From contig JASLCM010000208.1 in assembly GCA_030151845.1 (NCBI GenBank), forward strand, positions 1 through 8,546: a stretch of 8,546 bases of DNA, read 5' to 3'. The translations under genes were made by a program, and so were the position numbers. Shown here piece by piece: positions 6,410-8,546 of the stretch. The notes beneath the pieces are model-generated. The model made no database searches and was not told the origin of the DNA. It was given only the letters and a program-made list of their open reading frames with translations. How positions within the stretch are numbered: the stretch's first letter is position 1; every line of letters begins with the position of its first letter. The DNA is from Bacteroides sp. Its GTDB lineage: Bacteria; Bacteroidota; Bacteroidia; Bacteroidales; Bacteroidaceae.

Positions 6410-7360
6410 ATGGATAACAGTATGGAAAACAGAAGCTTGGTTACCTTAGCCGACCACTCCAGAGATCAACTACTCTACCTTCTAGAAATGGCTAAGCAGT
6501 TTGAACTACATCCAAACAGGCATCTGCTAAAGAATAAAGTTGTTGCAACACTTTTTTTTGAACCCTCCACTCGAACTCGTTTAAGCTTTGAGACTGCAGC
6601 CAACCGGTTAGGTGCACGTGTTATTGGTTTTACAGACCCCAAGGCAACTAGTTCTGCAAAGGGAGAGAGCCTAAAAGATACAATAATGATGGTAAGCAAC
6701 TATGCCGACATTATTGTTATGCGACATTTTCTAGAGGGAGCTGCTAGGTATGCTGCAGAGATAGCCCCCACTCCTATTGTAAACGCCGGCGATGGAGCCA
6801 ACCAACACCCCTCACAAACCATGTTGGATCTTTACTCCATTTACAAGACGCAAGGTACGCTAGACAACCTACATATTGCACTGGTAGGAGATTTAAAAAA
6901 TGGAAGAACGGTACACTCCTTGCTTATGGCCATGCGCCATTTTAACCCAACATTCCACTTTGTGGCTCCTGATGAATTAAAGATGCCTAAAGAGTATAAA
7001 ATGTACTGTGAGAAAAATGGTATTAGTTACTTTGAGCACAAAGAATTCGACGATGAGGTTATCTCTAGTGTAGATATCCTCTATATGACACGGATCCAAA
7101 GTGAACGTTTTACCGATCTTTTAGAGTTTGAGCGTGTAAAAAACGTATATATTTTACGCAACTCTATGCTTGCCAACTCTAAACCCAATCTTAAGGTGCT
7201 ACATCCCCTCCCAAGGGTCAATGAGATTGCTACTGATGTAGATGACAACCCTAAAGCATATTATTTTCAACAAGCACAAAATGGTCTTTACGCAAGACAG
7301 GCTATTTTATGTGATGCATTAGGAATAACATTAGACGACGTTAAAAAGGATTTAGAATGA
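6410..7360 (+). CDS. pyrB: Aspartate carbamoyltransferase, catalytic chain
   Basis: The product has 316 residues. It joins carbamoyl phosphate and aspartate to form N-carbamoyl-aspartate, the committed step of pyrimidine synthesis. Visible motifs are the carbamoyl-phosphate loop FFEPSTRTRLSFE (49-61), the 80s loop SSAKGES with Lys84, MRH (104-106), GDGANQHPSQTMLDL (127-141), the second-domain GDLKNGRTVHS (160-170), YMTRIQ (225-230), and HPLPR (265-269). Length and motifs are complete. The start is uncertain: ATG at 6410 gives MDNSMENRSL, while ATG at 6422 gives MENRSLVTL, closer to the N-terminus I recall for Bacteroides homologues. Both lie properly downstream of the promoter. The stop overlaps pyrI by four bases (ATGA), which suits subunits of one holoenzyme. 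Confidence 0.97.
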   Translation: MDNSMENRSLVTLADHSRDQLLYLLEMAKQFELHPNRHLLKNKVVATLFFEPSTRTRLSFETAANRLGARVIGFTDPKATSSAKGESLKDTIMMVSNYADIIVMRHFLEGAARYAAEIAPTPIVNAGDGANQHPSQTMLDLYSIYKTQGTLDNLHIALVGDLKNGRTVHSLLMAMRHFNPTFHFVAPDELKMPKEYKMYCEKNGISYFEHKEFDDEVISSVDILYMTRIQSERFTDLLEFERVKNVYILRNSMLANSKPNLKVLHPLPRVNEIATDVDDNPKAYYFQQAQNGLYARQAILCDALGITLDDVKKDLE

Positions 7361-7821
7361 AAAAAGTGATAAAAAAAGAGCTACAAGTTGCAGCACTTAA
7401 AGATGGTACCGTTATTGATCATATCCCATCTGATAAACTGTTTGAAGTGGTCTCCTTATTAGGAGTAAGAGAGATGGATAACAACATAACCATTGGTTTT
7501 AACCTTGAAAGTAAACGATTAGGAAAAAAGGGAATCATTAAAATAGCAGATAAGTTCTTTTGTGACGAAGAGATAAACCGAATATCTGTTGTTGCTCCTC
7601 ATGTTAAATTGAATCTCATACGTGATTATGAGGTGGTAGAGAAACGCGAAGTGGCTATGCCAGACGATTTAAAGGGTATTGTGAAGTGCGCCAACCCTAA
7701 GTGCATTAGTAACAATGAGCCTATGCAGCCTTTACTCCATGTTATAGACAAAGAGCAGTGTACACTTAAATGCCACTATTGTGAACGTGAGCAAACAAAA
7801 GAGGACATTGAGATTATTTAA
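7357..7821 (+). CDS. pyrI: Aspartate carbamoyltransferase, regulatory chain
   Basis: The product has 154 residues, the normal length for PyrI. The N-terminal allosteric domain (about 8-100) binds nucleotide effectors; the VAALKDGTVIDHIP opening and the GFNLES-KRLGKKGIIKI segment (48-63) are typical. The C-terminal zinc domain carries Cys111 and Cys116 (C-x4-C) and Cys139 and Cys142 (C-x2-C), the four expected zinc ligands that hold the regulatory chain to PyrB. An additional Cys135 sits nearby. Its presence predicts the large allosteric ATCase with feedback control by CTP and activation by ATP, as known for the enteric enzyme. It is joined to pyrB by an ATGA overlap and is followed after 3 bases by the flavin-reductase-like gene. 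Confidence 0.96.
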   Translation: MKKVIKKELQVAALKDGTVIDHIPSDKLFEVVSLLGVREMDNNITIGFNLESKRLGKKGIIKIADKFFCDEEINRISVVAPHVKLNLIRDYEVVEKREVAMPDDLKGIVKCANPKCISNNEPMQPLLHVIDKEQCTLKCHYCEREQTKEDIEII

Positions 7822-7824
7822 ACA

Positions 7825-8394
7825 ATGAAACAAAATTGGAAGCCAGGAACTTTAGTCTACCCAATCCCTGCTGTTCTAGTAGGATGCGGCGATACTCCTA
7901 GTAATTACAACTTAATAACAGTGGCATGGGTTGGTACCTTATGTACTAATCCGCCCATGTGTTATATATCGGTACGTCCTGAGAGATACTCATACAAATT
8001 AATAAAAGAGAGTGGTGAGTTTGTTATTAACCTAACAACAAAGGAATTGGCCTATGCAACCGACTGGTGTGGGGTTAAATCGGGTGCTAAGTTCAATAAG
8101 TTTAAAGAGATGAAGCTCACTCCCTCACCAGGTCATCTTGTAAAAGCTCCTGTTGTTGAGGAGTCTCCCCTAGCTATTGAATGTAAAGTTGAGCAGGTAA
8201 TTCCACTTGGCTCCCATCACATGTTTATTGCTCGTGTGGTGAATGTTCAGGCCGATGAGAAGTACTTAAATAAAGAAACAGGTAAGTTTGAATTGGCTAA
8301 ATCAAACCCACTAGTATACCTGCATGGAAATTACTTTGATTTAGGAAAGTTAATTGGTAAATTTGGATGGTCTGTTAAAAAGAAGAAAAAATGA
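7825..8394 (+). CDS. Flavin reductase-like / flavoredoxin-family FMN-binding protein
   Basis: The product has 189 residues, a common length for single-domain members of the flavin reductase-like (split-barrel FMN-binding) family. Family features are the opening PGTLVYPIPAVLVGCG (7-22), the NLITVAWVGTLCTNPPMCYISVRPERYSYKLI stretch (29-60) with its conserved T-x-x-PP-x-x-YISVRPERYS core, the GEFVINL strand (64-70), and the lysine-rich C-terminus. Such proteins bind FMN and either reduce free flavin with NAD(P)H or carry electrons as flavoredoxin. The electron partner here is unknown. It sits 3 bases after pyrI and overlaps the next gene by four bases, so it is probably co-transcribed with pyrBI. 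No signal peptide is visible, so it is cytoplasmic. No known gene name is justified. Confidence 0.88.
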   Translation: MKQNWKPGTLVYPIPAVLVGCGDTPSNYNLITVAWVGTLCTNPPMCYISVRPERYSYKLIKESGEFVINLTTKELAYATDWCGVKSGAKFNKFKEMKLTPSPGHLVKAPVVEESPLAIECKVEQVIPLGSHHMFIARVVNVQADEKYLNKETGKFELAKSNPLVYLHGNYFDLGKLIGKFGWSVKKKKK

Positions 8395-8546
8395 AAAGAG
8401 CCTTACTCTTATTAGTTGTCCTTATAGGCATGGGAAGCATGCTCGCACAACGCCCTATCAATCCAAGAGTCAACAATAAAAAAGTAAACGTAGGTATTAA
8501 AACAGGTTTTCAACTCCTCCATTTATTTAATATCGACTTTAAACAT
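8391..8546 (+). CDS. Secreted protein, probable outer-membrane beta-barrel, N-terminal part only
   Basis: The first 52 codons of a gene run off the window edge. Residues 1-19 are a clear signal peptide: MKRA, then a hydrophobic core (LLLLVVLIGMGSM) and a likely cut at LA-QR. After a short polar stretch rich in N and K comes VNVGIKTGFQL, which resembles the first strand of Bacteroidetes porin-like or PorT-type outer-membrane barrels. With so little sequence the family call is tentative; secretion is much better supported than the barrel fold. The ATG overlaps the flavin-reductase-like stop by four bases (ATGA). Confidence 0.7.
   Translation, partial: MKRALLLLVVLIGMGSMLAQRPINPRVNNKKVNVGIKTGFQLLHLFNIDFKH

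Noticed and set aside
6546..6560. A run of eight T's in pyrB as a possible slippage site
   Set aside because: It encodes the conserved LFFEPSTRT motif, and the frame continues normally to a full-length protein on both sides.

Overview
The window looks like an AT-rich chromosomal stretch of a Bacteroidota bacterium, most likely order Bacteroidales. Three observations support this. Promoter-like sites match the Bacteroidetes pattern (TTTG, about 20 bases, TAnnTTTG) rather than the sigma-70 pattern. Start codons lack strong Shine-Dalgarno sequences. The PyrB, PyrI, KdsB and PBP1A proteins read like Bacteroidales versions. The genus cannot be fixed from the sequence alone.

Layout: (1) 3-128, plus strand: the last 41 codons of a cysteine synthase gene, followed by a perfect 14+14 hairpin that can terminate transcription from both sides. 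(2) 202-1356, minus strand: a secreted MORN-repeat protein with 14 uninterrupted 23-residue repeats and its own promoter-like element. (3) 1434-6217, minus strand: a tightly packed envelope and folate cluster, transcribed in the order class A penicillin-binding protein, HPPK-like (FolK-like) protein, KdsB, M16-family protein. A good promoter match lies upstream of 6217. (4) 6218-6409: divergent promoter region. (5) 6410-8546, plus strand: pyrB, pyrI, a flavin-reductase-like protein and the start of a secreted, probably outer-membrane, protein. Three of these four genes are joined by ATGA overlaps or a 3-base gap, which indicates one transcript.

The main anomaly is in the penicillin-binding protein. 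A single in-frame TAA (minus strand, 4558-4556) cuts a 774-codon PBP1A-like frame between the SxN and KTG motifs of the transpeptidase domain. An ATG follows the stop at once, and the remaining 220 codons are intact and in the same frame. This is a recent nonsense mutation, a sequencing error, or a gene now made as two polypeptides by stop-restart translation. Two further oddities lie in the same cluster: the M16 protein lacks the HxxEH zinc motif, and the HPPK-like protein is short and lacks an arginine expected near its catalytic aspartates.

No mobile element, CRISPR array, tRNA or rRNA was seen. Apart from the split PBP and the atypical enzymes, the content is ordinary housekeeping. I do not see convincing evidence of a wholly new system.
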